Source of the DNA: UBA2882 sp045542735
Lineage (GTDB): Bacteria; Bacillota; Clostridia; Lachnospirales; Lachnospiraceae
DNA length: 64,000 bases
Assembly (NCBI GenBank): GCA_045542735.1
Contig: JAZQLQ010000026.1
Span: forward strand, 384,422-448,421
Reading direction: 5' to 3'
Numbering within the stretch: the first letter of the stretch is position 1; each line of letters begins with the position of its first letter. The notes under the pieces were generated by a model, which was not told the origin of the DNA, made no database searches, and saw only the letters and a program-made list of their open reading frames with translations. This document shows, piece by piece, positions 17,557 through 27,315 of this stretch. Both the position numbers and the translations under genes were made by a program.

Positions 17557-17955
17557 ATGATTAATCAGGAGAGAATACAGCTCATGACCAAAATGGCCGC
17601 ATATGAAGAAAATGAAGGCAAAAAACACATTGCCATTGGAGGTTTTTTCAGAAGCGACTATATTGGTTTGCAGATTATAAAAGCTATCCTATGTGCTACC
17701 ATTGCTTATGGCATTGTGTTTGGATTGTATATATTCTATGATTTCGAATTTTTTATGCAGGATATATACAAGATGGATTTGCTTGAATTTGGCAAAAATG
17801 TGTTGTTTTATTATTTTATTTTTGTGGTTATATATGCTGTGATTGCTTACATTGTGCATTCGTACAAGTATCACAAAGCAAGAAAAAGTCTGAAAAAGTA
17901 CTATCATCATCTGAAGCAGTTATCTGCCATGTATGATTTGGAAAATCGTAAGTAG
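17557..17955 (+). CDS. Unknown two-span membrane protein
   Basis: 132 residues, not recognised. A soluble N-terminus of about 45 residues is followed by two hydrophobic segments (about 47-65 and 85-108), with a basic C-terminal tail (SYKYHKARKSLKKYYHHLK). Both ends should lie inside the cell. It has a strong GGAGGAG site and lies 19 bp after yvyF and 14 bp before another unknown membrane protein, so it probably belongs to a run that reaches cdaA. No catalytic motif was seen. Confidence 0.75.
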   Translation: MINQERIQLMTKMAAYEENEGKKHIAIGGFFRSDYIGLQIIKAILCATIAYGIVFGLYIFYDFEFFMQDIYKMDLLEFGKNVLFYYFIFVVIYAVIAYIVHSYKYHKARKSLKKYYHHLKQLSAMYDLENRK

Positions 17956-17969
17956 GAAAGGAAAAGCTT

Positions 17970-18899
17970 ATGTCTTCATTGTTGGAAATGCGTGAGAAGC
18001 TTCGTGAAATTTATGGCAAATATGAAGTATATCTCACTCCATTATTTAAATTTTTGTTGGCGTTAGTTACATTACTATGCATCAATGGAACAATTGGTTA
18101 TATGGACAAATTAAATAATGCCGTAATCGTTTTGGTGGTTTCCCTGATGTGTTCCTTTTTGCCAATCAACTTTATTGTGGTTATCGGCGCGGGATTTATA
18201 TGCGGACATCTCTATACGGTTTCCTTTGAGTGTGCTGTAGTTGCAATTGCACTGTTTTTATTGATGTTCATTTTGTATTTCCGTTTTTCGCCAAAGGATA
18301 CCATTGTGGTTGTATTATTACCTATTTGTTTTGCTTTAAAGATTCCTTATGTGATTCCTATTGCAGTTGGCTTGCTGGCAACACCGGTATCGGCAGTATC
18401 GGTAGGCTGCGGCACTCTTGTTTACTATTTGCTTACCTATGTGAAAGAAAATGCACAGACCATTAATACCCTGGAGGCAGATGGTGCAGTGGCTAAGTTC
18501 CGTTATGTCATTGACGGACTAATGGCAAACAAAGAGATTATGCTTACTCTGGTAGCATTTACTGCTATGGTCATTGTAGTATATATTATCCGTCGTTTGT
18601 CAGTAGATCATGCATGGACCATTGCTATGTGTGTGGGTGCCGTGGTTGGTGTTGTGATTCTGTTGTTTGGTGAATTGGCATATGATACACATATTTCTAT
18701 CGGATTTATGATATTGGGAATGATTATCTCTATTTTGCTGGCGCTGGTTATCCAGTTCTTTGCGCACAATGTGGATTATTCCCGTACAGAGTATGTACAG
18801 TTCGAGGATGAGGAATATTATTATTATGTAAAAGCAGTACCCAAAAATTCTGTAGCAAAATCCAAAGTGACCGTCAAAAAAATTACAAGTGTTCTTTAA
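17970..18899 (+). CDS. Unknown polytopic membrane protein upstream of cdaA
   Basis: 309 residues with roughly eight to nine hydrophobic segments between residues 20 and 275 and a charged, acidic then basic C-terminus (about 275-309). No transporter motif was recognised. Being 24 bp upstream of the c-di-AMP synthase gene in the same direction suggests a cell-envelope role, but this is only positional. Similar proteins may be annotated as ABC permeases, although nothing here shows an ABC partner. Confidence 0.75.
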   Translation: MSSLLEMREKLREIYGKYEVYLTPLFKFLLALVTLLCINGTIGYMDKLNNAVIVLVVSLMCSFLPINFIVVIGAGFICGHLYTVSFECAVVAIALFLLMFILYFRFSPKDTIVVVLLPICFALKIPYVIPIAVGLLATPVSAVSVGCGTLVYYLLTYVKENAQTINTLEADGAVAKFRYVIDGLMANKEIMLTLVAFTAMVIVVYIIRRLSVDHAWTIAMCVGAVVGVVILLFGELAYDTHISIGFMILGMIISILLALVIQFFAHNVDYSRTEYVQFEDEEYYYYVKAVPKNSVAKSKVTVKKITSVL

Positions 18900-18922
18900 T
18901 GCAAAAGGAGATCGGCTAATCT

Positions 18923-19792
18923 ATGGAACAGGTAAACAGCTTCATAAATAAATATTTGACGACACTGCATATTCCTACCCGGATTATGTGGACAGATATT
19001 GTGGAGATAATTATTATCTCCTTTTTGGTGTACCATATTTTAGTATGGATTCGTGACACAAAAGCTTGGAACCTGTTAAAGGGTATTATTGTTATCTTAG
19101 TATTTTTGCTCTTTGCCGCATTGTTAAATCTGAGTACGATTCTTTGGATTATGGAAAAGATTTTCTCGGTGGGTATTATAGCCGTTGTTGTTGTGTTACA
19201 ACCGGAATTGCGTCGTGCATTGGAGCAATTGGGACAGAAAAATTTTGTGGCAGGTCTGATGCCCTTTGAAACTAAGACAACGGATGGTCTGTTTTCTGAC
19301 AAGACCATTAATGAGATTGTAAAAGCCAGTTTTGAAATGGGAAAAGTCAAAACAGGAGCTTTAATTGTAGTAGAAAAAAATCAGAAACTGACAGAGTATG
19401 AAAGGACCGGAATCGCAGTAGATGCGGTTGTGACCAATCAGATTTTGATCAATATATTTGAGCACAATACACCACTTCATGATGGAGCGGTATTGGTACG
19501 GGGAGACAGAGTAGTGGCGGCAACCTGCTATTTGCCTTTGTCAGACAGCACTCGATTGTCCAAAGAATTGGGGACCAGACATCGTGCAGGTGTGGGGGTT
19601 TCCGAGATTACGGACTCCCTAACCATTATTGTATCCGAAGAAACCGGTCGTGTTTCTGTGGCGTATGAAGGTAAGCTGACACGTAATGTGGATGCGGAAA
19701 CTTTGCGAAGAATGCTTGAAACTGTCCAAAACAAGGCTGCGGAAGATAAGCCCCGCAAGGCCTGGAAAGGCAGGTTGAAACGTGAAAAATAA
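18923..19792 (+). CDS. cdaA: CdaA, membrane diadenylate cyclase
   Basis: 289 residues. It makes cyclic di-AMP from two ATP. Three hydrophobic segments occupy residues 1-95, followed by the DAC domain with NTPLHDGAVLVRGDRVVAA (the DGA motif) and GTRHRAGVGVSE (the RHR motif). c-di-AMP controls potassium and osmolyte uptake and cell-wall balance in Firmicutes. The next genes are cdaR, its membrane regulator, and glmM, which binds and inhibits CdaA in other species. That three-gene order is highly conserved and confirms the call. Confidence 0.96.
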   Translation: MEQVNSFINKYLTTLHIPTRIMWTDIVEIIIISFLVYHILVWIRDTKAWNLLKGIIVILVFLLFAALLNLSTILWIMEKIFSVGIIAVVVVLQPELRRALEQLGQKNFVAGLMPFETKTTDGLFSDKTINEIVKASFEMGKVKTGALIVVEKNQKLTEYERTGIAVDAVVTNQILINIFEHNTPLHDGAVLVRGDRVVAATCYLPLSDSTRLSKELGTRHRAGVGVSEITDSLTIIVSEETGRVSVAYEGKLTRNVDAETLRRMLETVQNKAAEDKPRKAWKGRLKREK

Positions 19793-21062
19793 ACTGACCA
19801 ACAATTTATCTTTAAAGATATTGGCTGTAGTGGTGGCAATTCTGGTGTGGGTCATTGTAGTAAACGTCAGTGATCCGATTATTGAGTCCACCTATTCCGG
19901 CGTGCAAGTTGAAATATTAAATGGAGATTTAATAAATCAGAGCAACCGGACTTATGAAGTTTTAAATGATACCGGCACCATATCCGTTACCGTAATGGCA
20001 AAGCGTTCCATTAACGATTTGCTGGGGAAAGAGAATATCAAAGCCACTGCGGATATGGCAGAGTTGGATGAAGAGAACGGTACTGTCCGGATTCGTCTGG
20101 AAACCAACAAATACAATGACAAACTGGAAAGTATTAAGTCCAAGACAGATGTACTGGAAGTGCGTATTGAAGATTTAATGAAGAAACAGCTTAGGATAAC
20201 ACCTGTGATCAATGGAGATCCGGTAGAAGGCTATGTGACAGGTGATGTTACTTTAGATCAAAACGTTGTAACGGTTCAGGGACCTGAGTCTCTCGTGTCC
20301 CGTATTGATCATGCTACTGCAGAAGCTTCTATAGCAGGTATGTCCGGCAGTATCAGTACAACTTCAGCAATCCGTTATTACGATAAAGATGGTAATCAGC
20401 TGGATGCTTCCAGATTAAATGGTAATATCAGTGCAGTCAGCATCAAAGTGGATATCCTGGCTACCAAGATGTTGCCGATTAAGGTGCATGTCAGTGGTAC
20501 TCCTGCAGAAGACTATGGTGTTGACGGAGAGCTCGTGCTGGATAAAGAAGAAGTGTTGATGGCGGGCAAGACAAGTACCTTAGCTAATATGAGTGCGATT
20601 ACCATACCGGCAGCAGCTATTGATGTGACCGGTAAGGATGAGTCCTTTACCGTGACTTTGGATTTGAATAAATATTTACCTGAGAATCTACAAATTGCAG
20701 AACCGGATTTTGATGGAAAAATAACCATTGATGTACCGATTGCGAAGCTTGAGACAGCGGCTTATGAGATAGCAAGAGAAAACATCAGTATCACGGGTGT
20801 TGACGAAGAAAAGCAGAGAATCGTCATGACCGGCAGTGATAATACTGTGGAAGTGGAATTGAAAGGTCTGCCCGGTGATTTGGAAGCGGTAAAAGCAGAC
20901 GATATCAAAGGTATGATTTCGGTGACTGCCTATATGGAAGAGAGAGGCCTAAGTGAATTGAAGGAAGGAACCTACGATTTGCCGGTGACGCTGACACTTC
21001 CCGAAGGTGTACAGGTGGAGGGTGAATTCACCATAGAATGCCGGATCAGAGATATAGACTAA
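19782..21062 (+). CDS. cdaR: CdaR, YbbR-domain regulator of CdaA
   Basis: 426 residues starting at GTG (19782), overlapping cdaA by 11 bases. One N-terminal membrane anchor (about residues 10-30, ILAVVVAILVWVIVVNV) is followed by repeated YbbR beta domains outside the membrane, about four by length. CdaR binds CdaA in the membrane and tunes c-di-AMP synthesis. The position between cdaA and glmM is the standard one. Confidence 0.93.
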   Translation: MKNKLTNNLSLKILAVVVAILVWVIVVNVSDPIIESTYSGVQVEILNGDLINQSNRTYEVLNDTGTISVTVMAKRSINDLLGKENIKATADMAELDEENGTVRIRLETNKYNDKLESIKSKTDVLEVRIEDLMKKQLRITPVINGDPVEGYVTGDVTLDQNVVTVQGPESLVSRIDHATAEASIAGMSGSISTTSAIRYYDKDGNQLDASRLNGNISAVSIKVDILATKMLPIKVHVSGTPAEDYGVDGELVLDKEEVLMAGKTSTLANMSAITIPAAAIDVTGKDESFTVTLDLNKYLPENLQIAEPDFDGKITIDVPIAKLETAAYEIARENISITGVDEEKQRIVMTGSDNTVEVELKGLPGDLEAVKADDIKGMISVTAYMEERGLSELKEGTYDLPVTLTLPEGVQVEGEFTIECRIRDID

Positions 21063-21087
21063 TATTTAAGGAGCAGAGGTAAGAGCA

Positions 21088-22437
21088 ATGGGAAGATTAT
21101 TTGGAACAGACGGTGTAAGAGGTGTAGCAAATGAGGAACTGACCCCCATGTTGGCAATGCAACTGGGTCAGGCAGGAGCTTATGTTTTAACAAGAGAAAA
21201 TGCTCATAAACCTACGATTATGGTAGGTTGTGACACCCGAATATCCGGTGACATGCTGGCAAACGCTTTGATGGCAGGTGCATGTTCTGTAGGAGCCAAT
21301 GTGGTGTATGTAGGTGTAGTACCTACACCTGCAGTGGCTTATCTTACCAGAAAGTATAAAGTGGATGCGGGAGTTGTGATTTCAGCTTCCCACAATCCGG
21401 TTGAGTTTAACGGTATTAAGTTTTTTGATGGCAATGGTTACAAATTGCCTGATGCCTTAGAGGATGAGATTGATGAATTGATTAAAAACGGCATGAAGGG
21501 AATTAAGTTCCCCACCGGATCTTCTGTAGGAAAGATTAAATACCGTACCGATGCAAGAGAAGAATATATTAACCATTCCATGAAAGCTGTTCCTGTCAGC
21601 TTAGAGGGAATGAAGATTGTAGTGGACTGTGCCGAAGGAGCTTCCTTCTACACTTCCGTAGAGACATTAAAAGAATTGGGCGCAACAGTTGTAGCTATTC
21701 ATAACAATCCTGATGGTACCAACATCAATGCAAACTGCGGTTCTACACATATGGAAGAACTGATGGCAAGGGTTGTCTATGAGAAAGCCAATGTAGGTCT
21801 GGCTTTTGATGGTGATGCAGACAGACTTTTGGCTGTAGATGAGAATGGTAAACAGGTTGACGGTGACCAGATTATGGCTATTGTCGGCAACCATATGAAA
21901 AATAAAGGTACCTTGAAGGATAATACCATTGTTGCAACGGTTATGAGTAACCTTGGATTTTTCCTGATGGGTAAGGAACATGATATTAAAATGGAGCAGA
22001 CCAAGGTTGGAGACCGTTATGTTCTGGAACGTATGAAAGAAATTGGGGCTAACTTAGGCGGTGAACAATCCGGTCACATTATTTTCTTGGATGAGAACAC
22101 CACGGGAGATGGCTTGCTTAGCGCATTGCACTTATTGGAAGTATTGGTTGAGACCGGAAAACCCTTGTCTGAACTGGCGTCTATTATGGAAGTGTTGCCT
22201 CAGGCATTGGTAAATGCACGTGTTCCCAATCATAAGAAAGAGAGCTATATGGAGTATCCGGAGATTGCAGAAGCAATTGAAGCTCTTTCAGAGAAATTTG
22301 CGGGAGAAGGAAGAGTTTTAATCCGTCCATCCGGAACAGAACCTTTGGTACGTGTTATGATCGAAGGTAAGGATCAGGAGCAGATTGAGATCGAGGCGAA
22401 GAAGCTTGCGGACCTCATTCAGAATGTCATGCTGTAA
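21088..22437 (+). CDS. glmM: GlmM, phosphoglucosamine mutase
   Basis: 449 residues, full length. It converts glucosamine-6-phosphate to glucosamine-1-phosphate for UDP-GlcNAc and peptidoglycan. The N-terminus is MGRLFGTDGVRGVANEELTP. The phosphoserine loop is VISASHNPVEFNGIKFF near residue 95-112, the metal-binding loop is FDGDADR near 240, and the phosphate-binding loop is RPSGTEPLVRVM near 412. It closes the cdaA-cdaR-glmM run. Confidence 0.97.
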   Translation: MGRLFGTDGVRGVANEELTPMLAMQLGQAGAYVLTRENAHKPTIMVGCDTRISGDMLANALMAGACSVGANVVYVGVVPTPAVAYLTRKYKVDAGVVISASHNPVEFNGIKFFDGNGYKLPDALEDEIDELIKNGMKGIKFPTGSSVGKIKYRTDAREEYINHSMKAVPVSLEGMKIVVDCAEGASFYTSVETLKELGATVVAIHNNPDGTNINANCGSTHMEELMARVVYEKANVGLAFDGDADRLLAVDENGKQVDGDQIMAIVGNHMKNKGTLKDNTIVATVMSNLGFFLMGKEHDIKMEQTKVGDRYVLERMKEIGANLGGEQSGHIIFLDENTTGDGLLSALHLLEVLVETGKPLSELASIMEVLPQALVNARVPNHKKESYMEYPEIAEAIEALSEKFAGEGRVLIRPSGTEPLVRVMIEGKDQEQIEIEAKKLADLIQNVML

Positions 22438-22440
22438 GGC

Positions 22441-22469
22441 TTGTGAAATGTTTTAAAAAGTGTTATAGT
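22441..22469 (+). promoter_or_regulatory. Probable promoter of the HPr gene
   Basis: TTGTGA (22441-22446), 17-bp spacer, TATAGT (22464-22469), 36 bp ahead of the HPr start and directly after the glmM stop. Confidence 0.6.
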
Positions 22470-22504
22470 ATGAGAAGGGTATAGATAATTTGGAGGGAAA
22501 TTCT

Positions 22505-22768
22505 ATGGTAAGTCAGAAAGTTGTTATTAAGAATCCCACAGGGTTACACTTGAGACCTGCCGGCATCCTATGTAAGGAAGCTATGCAGTTTAAATCGTTA
22601 ATAACATTTACATTTAGAGATAGTACGGCAAATGCAAAGAGTGTTCTTAGTGTCTTGGGTGCCTGCGTGAAATGCGGGGATGAAATAGAGTTTGTATGCG
22701 AGGGTGTTGACGAAGAAGAAGCGTTACAGGCATTGATAGCAGCCATCGAAAACGGACTCGGAGAATAA
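22505..22768 (+). CDS. ptsH: HPr phosphocarrier protein
   Basis: 87 residues from ATG 22505 (an in-frame TTG at 22490 lies within the GGAGGG site and is rejected). His15 in GLHLRPA is the phosphate carrier of the sugar phosphotransferase system. Ser46 in NAKSVLSVL is the regulatory serine phosphorylated by HPr kinase for carbon catabolite control. Both sit at the canonical positions, so this is HPr rather than Crh (which lacks His15). ptsI is not adjacent, which is common in Lachnospiraceae. It has its own promoter and terminator. Confidence 0.9.
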   Translation: MVSQKVVIKNPTGLHLRPAGILCKEAMQFKSLITFTFRDSTANAKSVLSVLGACVKCGDEIEFVCEGVDEEEALQALIAAIENGLGE

Positions 22769-22778
22769 GGATGCATGA

Positions 22779-22806
22779 CGGCCCATCTATGGATGGGCTG
22801 TTTTTT
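22779..22806 (+). terminator. Intrinsic terminator between HPr and leuA
   Basis: GCCCATC (22781-22787), loop TATG, GATGGGC (22792-22798), then TG and six Ts. Only 20 bp separate it from the leuA start, leaving no room for a separate leuA promoter. Confidence 0.85.
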
Positions 22807-22826
22807 ATAAGGAGGAAAAATTATCT

Positions 22827-24506
22827 ATGTTGAATTATAAGAGATATCAGAAAAATCCGGTTGTGGATTATCCGGAAAGAGAATGGCCGAATAAAGAGAT
22901 AGAAAAGGCACCAATTTGGTGTAGTGTGGATCTGCGTGATGGTAACCAGGCGTTAATTGATCCTATGGTGGTGGAAGAAAAAATCGAGATGTTCCAGTTT
23001 TTGGTAGATCTTGGATTTAAAGATATTGAGATTGGATTCCCTGCAGCCAGCCAGATTGAATTTGATTTCTTGCGCCAGTTAATTGACCGTAAGATGATTC
23101 CCGATGATGTACGTGTACAGGTGTTGACACAGTGTAGAGAAGAGCTTATTGACCGTACCTTTGAGTCTATTGAGGGATGTAAACAGGCAATTGTACATAT
23201 TTATAACTCCACATCCACATTGCAGAGAGATGTTGTGTTTAATATGGACAGAGAGCAGATTATTGATATTGCTATAAAAGGAACCGAGATGGTAAAAGAG
23301 CGTGCGGCAAAGTTCCCCGGCAAGATCATTTTAGAGTATTCTCCCGAGAGCTTTACCGGTACAGAGTTGGATTTTGCCTTGGATATTTGTACAGCAGTAC
23401 AGCGTACTTGGGGAGCAACCAAGGAAGATCCTATCATCATTAATCTGCCTTCCACTGTTGAGATGAATACACCCAATGTTTATGCGGACCAGATTGAGTG
23501 GATGAATAAACATTTTGAAAACAGAGAATCTATTATATTATCGGTACATCCCCACAATGACAGAGGAACCGGTGTTGCCAGCGCAGAGCTTTCCTTGCTG
23601 GCAGGTGCTGACCGTGTAGAAGGTACTTTGTTTGGTAACGGTGAGAGAACCGGTAATGTAGATGTATTGAATATTGCTTACAACATGTTCTCCCAGGGTA
23701 TCAATCCTGAGTTAAACATCGAGCATGTTAATGATATTATTGAGATTTATGAAAGATGCTGTAAGATTCCGATTCACCCCAGACATCCTTATGCGGGTAA
23801 GTTGGTATTTACTGCATTTTCCGGTTCTCATCAGGATGCCATCAACAAGGGTGTGGCAGCTATGAAAGAGAGAAACAACCAGTTCTGGCAGGTGCCTTAT
23901 CTGCCTATTGATCCGGCTGATATCGGTAGAGAATACGAGCCCATTGTCCGTATTAATTCCCAGTCCGGTAAGGGTGGTGTGGCATTCGTTATGGATACTT
24001 ACTTTGGATTTAAGTTGCCCAAAGGTATGCATAAAGAGTTTGCAAAAGTTATTCAGGCTGTTTCAGAGAAACAGGGTGAGGTTGCACCGGAGCAGATTAT
24101 GGATTGCTTCCGTGAAGAATATTTGAATAAAAAAGAGCCTATTCACTTCCGTCAGCTCCGTGTGGATGACTTAAGTGATGTGGTTCAATCCGAATTTGAT
24201 ACAAGAGTAACGGTTACTTATACCGATCATGATGAAAAGAAAGTGTTTGAGGCTGTGGGTAATGGTCCTATTGATGCCGTTCAGCGTGGATTACAGGAAG
24301 AGCTGGGTGTGCGCATCAAGGTATTGGATTACGAAGAGCATGCACTTCAGAGTGGTGCCAATTCTCAGGCTGCCGCATATATTCATTTGTTAGATGCGGA
24401 TGACGGAAGAGTTACTTATGGTGTGGGCGTGTCCAGCAATATCACCAGAGCCAGTGTGCGCGCTATCTTTTCTGCGATAAACAGACTTGGACTTGGAGAG
24501 AAATAG
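22827..24506 (+). CDS. leuA: 2-isopropylmalate synthase
   Basis: 559 residues. It condenses acetyl-CoA with 2-oxoisovalerate, the first committed step of leucine synthesis. WCSVDLRDGNQALIDPM near residue 31-47 is the HMGL-like catalytic start. HPHNDRGTG near 243 carries metal-binding histidines. The C-terminal part (about 430-559) is the LeuA dimer/regulatory domain where leucine binds. The length matches the LeuA group with a long catalytic linker. No leuBCD genes are nearby. Its GGAGG site follows a strong terminator, so transcription probably depends on readthrough or an unseen promoter inside the HPr gene. Confidence 0.93.
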   Translation: MLNYKRYQKNPVVDYPEREWPNKEIEKAPIWCSVDLRDGNQALIDPMVVEEKIEMFQFLVDLGFKDIEIGFPAASQIEFDFLRQLIDRKMIPDDVRVQVLTQCREELIDRTFESIEGCKQAIVHIYNSTSTLQRDVVFNMDREQIIDIAIKGTEMVKERAAKFPGKIILEYSPESFTGTELDFALDICTAVQRTWGATKEDPIIINLPSTVEMNTPNVYADQIEWMNKHFENRESIILSVHPHNDRGTGVASAELSLLAGADRVEGTLFGNGERTGNVDVLNIAYNMFSQGINPELNIEHVNDIIEIYERCCKIPIHPRHPYAGKLVFTAFSGSHQDAINKGVAAMKERNNQFWQVPYLPIDPADIGREYEPIVRINSQSGKGGVAFVMDTYFGFKLPKGMHKEFAKVIQAVSEKQGEVAPEQIMDCFREEYLNKKEPIHFRQLRVDDLSDVVQSEFDTRVTVTYTDHDEKKVFEAVGNGPIDAVQRGLQEELGVRIKVLDYEEHALQSGANSQAAAYIHLLDADDGRVTYGVGVSSNITRASVRAIFSAINRLGLGEK

Positions 24507-24510
24507 ACCT

Positions 24511-25206
24511 ATGCTGAAGAAATTCGGAAAAAAAGTATGTCAATATGCATATTTGATACTGCCAATATGTACCCTGCTATGTTTAGCAGGGTTTATTGGC
24601 AGTTATTTATTTCCCAACGAAGTGTTGGACACCTATGCTGTAAATGCCAAAGAAGAGGAAGACGACCAAGAGTTTGTGCAATATTTTACCGAGATGGAAG
24701 ATGAAATTGGTTATGCCATGGAAACGGATGGAAGAGCATTAAAGGGATTTCAGGTTGGCGTCAGCAAAAATGGTGCCGCTTTAACCGGAACAGAGCTGAT
24801 TTATCGCGTGTATCAGTTGGGAGATGAAGGCTTAACTTTACTATTTGAGGGAAGCTACGATCTTGGAAGTTGCTTGGATGGACAATATCCCTATTTACCT
24901 TTTGGGAATAATGATAACTGTAAAGGAAAACTTTATCTGACTTTCACATACCGTGCCAATGGCAATACAGAGCCGGCTCCCGGTTTATATTGTAACCATA
25001 GAGAGGTCAAAAACACAGTTACCTATGTAAATGGTGTGCCGTTGCAACAGGATGATAAAACCGGAATGATCAAGCATTATTATATTTATTCCCATGATAC
25101 CTATCCGTTACTGTATGATTGCAGAGTTATGACCTTTGTATTTTTGGCAGCATCAGCAGTGGTGTGCTATCCCCGAAAAAAAGGAAAGGGGGAAGATGCG
25201 CAATGA
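24511..25206 (+). CDS. Unknown membrane-anchored extracellular protein
   Basis: 231 residues from ATG 24511; the frame also opens at TTG 24487 inside leuA, which is less likely. One hydrophobic segment lies near the N-terminus (about 13-35) and another at the C-terminus (about 207-225), with a predicted outside domain between them. The C-terminal tail is rich in Lys and Gly. Its stop overlaps the next start (ATGA), so the two proteins are translationally coupled and probably act together. No domain was recognised. The neighbouring glycosyltransferases suggest a surface polysaccharide or glycoprotein role. Confidence 0.7.
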   Translation: MLKKFGKKVCQYAYLILPICTLLCLAGFIGSYLFPNEVLDTYAVNAKEEEDDQEFVQYFTEMEDEIGYAMETDGRALKGFQVGVSKNGAALTGTELIYRVYQLGDEGLTLLFEGSYDLGSCLDGQYPYLPFGNNDNCKGKLYLTFTYRANGNTEPAPGLYCNHREVKNTVTYVNGVPLQQDDKTGMIKHYYIYSHDTYPLLYDCRVMTFVFLAASAVVCYPRKKGKGEDAQ

Positions 25207-27281
25207 AAAAAGCATGCAGACATGTGATTGCTATTGTGGTAATTTTACTCATTTCCATTTTGGCAGATATACTGATATTTAATAGAAGTGCTATTACAGA
25301 TGGCTATGAGGCTGTGGTTTATGGTGCAGACAATATGGTGACAGAGACTGTGGATTCTTTGGCATTGTTGGATGCAGAGAGACAGAATGCCATACGTGTA
25401 GATCTGGAAAATCAAAAGATTCTTGCAGAATACAACGGAGAAGAATTTGTCCCCGAGCTGGACGAGTCTCTGGTTGAGCAGGATGGCGTGTACTATCAAA
25501 AAGTAAAAGAAACCCGTATTCAAATGGAATTGGGTGACACCTATTACATTAAAAAGATTAAGTTATCCCTTCCTGTGGAAGAGAATGCCGGATATACCGT
25601 GAGTTTATATGAAAACGGTACCCTGTATAGTGATATTTATTGCAGTATCAATCCCAAACTGGATGGCGGTGTGGCAAATGTAGGCAGAAGTACCGAAGCG
25701 CTGGAGATTGTGGTATTGACGGTGGATGAACCGGTACTTTCTGAAATAAAAGTGGAGATTTCCAATAATCTTGATTTAAACGGTGTGCGAATTGCATTTT
25801 ATGCAATCGTATTATTCCTGCTTTATATGCTTTTGGCAGCAGGAAAAAACGTATGGTTGTTTATGAAAGAGAAACCTCAATGGTTTTTTGCTGTTTCTGC
25901 ATTTTTGATGGGAAGTCTTTTGATTTTTGGTGTAGGTACCAATCAGGTCAGCTTCGATGAGCACGTACATGCAAAAAGCGCCTACAAGCTTTCCTTTGGT
26001 TCAACCATTGAGACCACGGAAGCAGCTATGCAAATGGTAGGAAACCAACTGCCATATTTCAACAACCCGGAAGAGCGCGAACTGGTAGAAACCTATGAAA
26101 ATATGGTTCATGATCCGGAGTATATTGCACCGGATATTGGTCATCAGAGTGTGTTTCCCCGCGCGGAGACCAGAGTGTATTATCCCATGGCTATCGGTTT
26201 CTATCTGGGAAGAGTCTTGGATTTGGATTTTGCAGATATGGTGGCATTGGCCAAATTTGGCAATCTCTTATGCTATATTGCCATTGTATTTTGGGCAGTA
26301 AAGAAGGCAAAGGGATACGGTATGGTTGTAGCAACCATCGGACTGTTGCCAAACAATATGTTTATTGCATCTTCCATTTCTTATGATGCATTGGTGACTT
26401 CCTGTTTGCTATTTGCATATGTGCTATTACTAAATGAGATATTGACCCCGGATGAAAAGATGAAGCCTACAAATGTATTGCTTATGCTGATTTCCTTTGT
26501 AATTGGTTGCTTATCCAAGCCGATTTACATCCTTATGGCATGGATGACTTTGTTTTTCTCCAATAAAAAGTTCCACAGCAAGTGGGCAGCAGTTGTGTTT
26601 AAAGTGGCAGTTGTTATCCTGGCGGGCTTGATGATTTACAATATTTTCTTCCCTACACCGGTAGCAGGTGGTGATTACCAGTTGGTAAGCAATGCAGCTT
26701 ACTCCGGAGATAAGAGAAATGTGGGTACCAGTACAACCGGTCAGATTGCATTTATTTTGGGTAATCCTTTGGCTTATACTAAGATTTTGTTACAGGATAT
26801 GTTTGGTATGCTGTTTAAATATCTGGGAGTCGGAAAAATGCCTTTTGTAGGTTATGCGTACTTGGGTACAGCGCCTTTCTTTGTAAACTGGGTGCTGATT
26901 ATTCTTGGTTGCTTTGCTGCATTGTTTGCAGATGTGAAGCAAAAAATCGGCAAATGGTTTGGAGGACTTAGTCACCTGATGAACTTTGGCGTGGCAGCAG
27001 TTGTATTTACATCCATGTACATTTCCTATACAGCAGTGGGAAGTGAACAGATATTGGGTGTGCAGGGCAGATATTTTATTCCGCTGTTTTTACCCTTCTT
27101 AAGTTGTTTGTTTGCATGGGGCTGTAGAGAAAAATCCTATGCATGGACCGGGAAATTGAATGGATGGCGAGAAAAACTCCACGCTTTACCTGCAATATAC
27201 GAGAGAGTAATCTTTGGTGTCTTGTTTGTGGTCAATTTGTGGATGACTTGGATTTTGGTAATTTTGAAAATGAATGTGTAA
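25203..27281 (+). CDS. DUF2142-like polytopic membrane protein
   Basis: 692 residues from ATG 25203, which overlaps the previous stop. An N-terminal membrane segment and an outside domain (about 30-200) precede a long membrane part with about ten to twelve segments. The SFDEHVHAKSAYKLSFG stretch and SYDALVTSCLLFAY after it resemble the DUF2142 group, thought to be GT-C fold membrane glycosyltransferases. The gene sits ahead of two glycosyltransferase genes, fitting a role in building or transferring a cell-surface glycan. The activity is inferred from resemblance only. Confidence 0.7.
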   Translation: MKKACRHVIAIVVILLISILADILIFNRSAITDGYEAVVYGADNMVTETVDSLALLDAERQNAIRVDLENQKILAEYNGEEFVPELDESLVEQDGVYYQKVKETRIQMELGDTYYIKKIKLSLPVEENAGYTVSLYENGTLYSDIYCSINPKLDGGVANVGRSTEALEIVVLTVDEPVLSEIKVEISNNLDLNGVRIAFYAIVLFLLYMLLAAGKNVWLFMKEKPQWFFAVSAFLMGSLLIFGVGTNQVSFDEHVHAKSAYKLSFGSTIETTEAAMQMVGNQLPYFNNPEERELVETYENMVHDPEYIAPDIGHQSVFPRAETRVYYPMAIGFYLGRVLDLDFADMVALAKFGNLLCYIAIVFWAVKKAKGYGMVVATIGLLPNNMFIASSISYDALVTSCLLFAYVLLLNEILTPDEKMKPTNVLLMLISFVIGCLSKPIYILMAWMTLFFSNKKFHSKWAAVVFKVAVVILAGLMIYNIFFPTPVAGGDYQLVSNAAYSGDKRNVGTSTTGQIAFILGNPLAYTKILLQDMFGMLFKYLGVGKMPFVGYAYLGTAPFFVNWVLIILGCFAALFADVKQKIGKWFGGLSHLMNFGVAAVVFTSMYISYTAVGSEQILGVQGRYFIPLFLPFLSCLFAWGCREKSYAWTGKLNGWREKLHALPAIYERVIFGVLFVVNLWMTWILVILKMNV

Positions 27282-27315
27282 GAGGTTAGGTCATACACAT
27301 TTAGGGAGATAAAGT

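Noticed and set aside
22779..22826. Leucine attenuator or T-box ahead of leuA
   Set aside because: There is only a plain hairpin; no T-box motif, leader peptide or alternative stem fits in the short gap.
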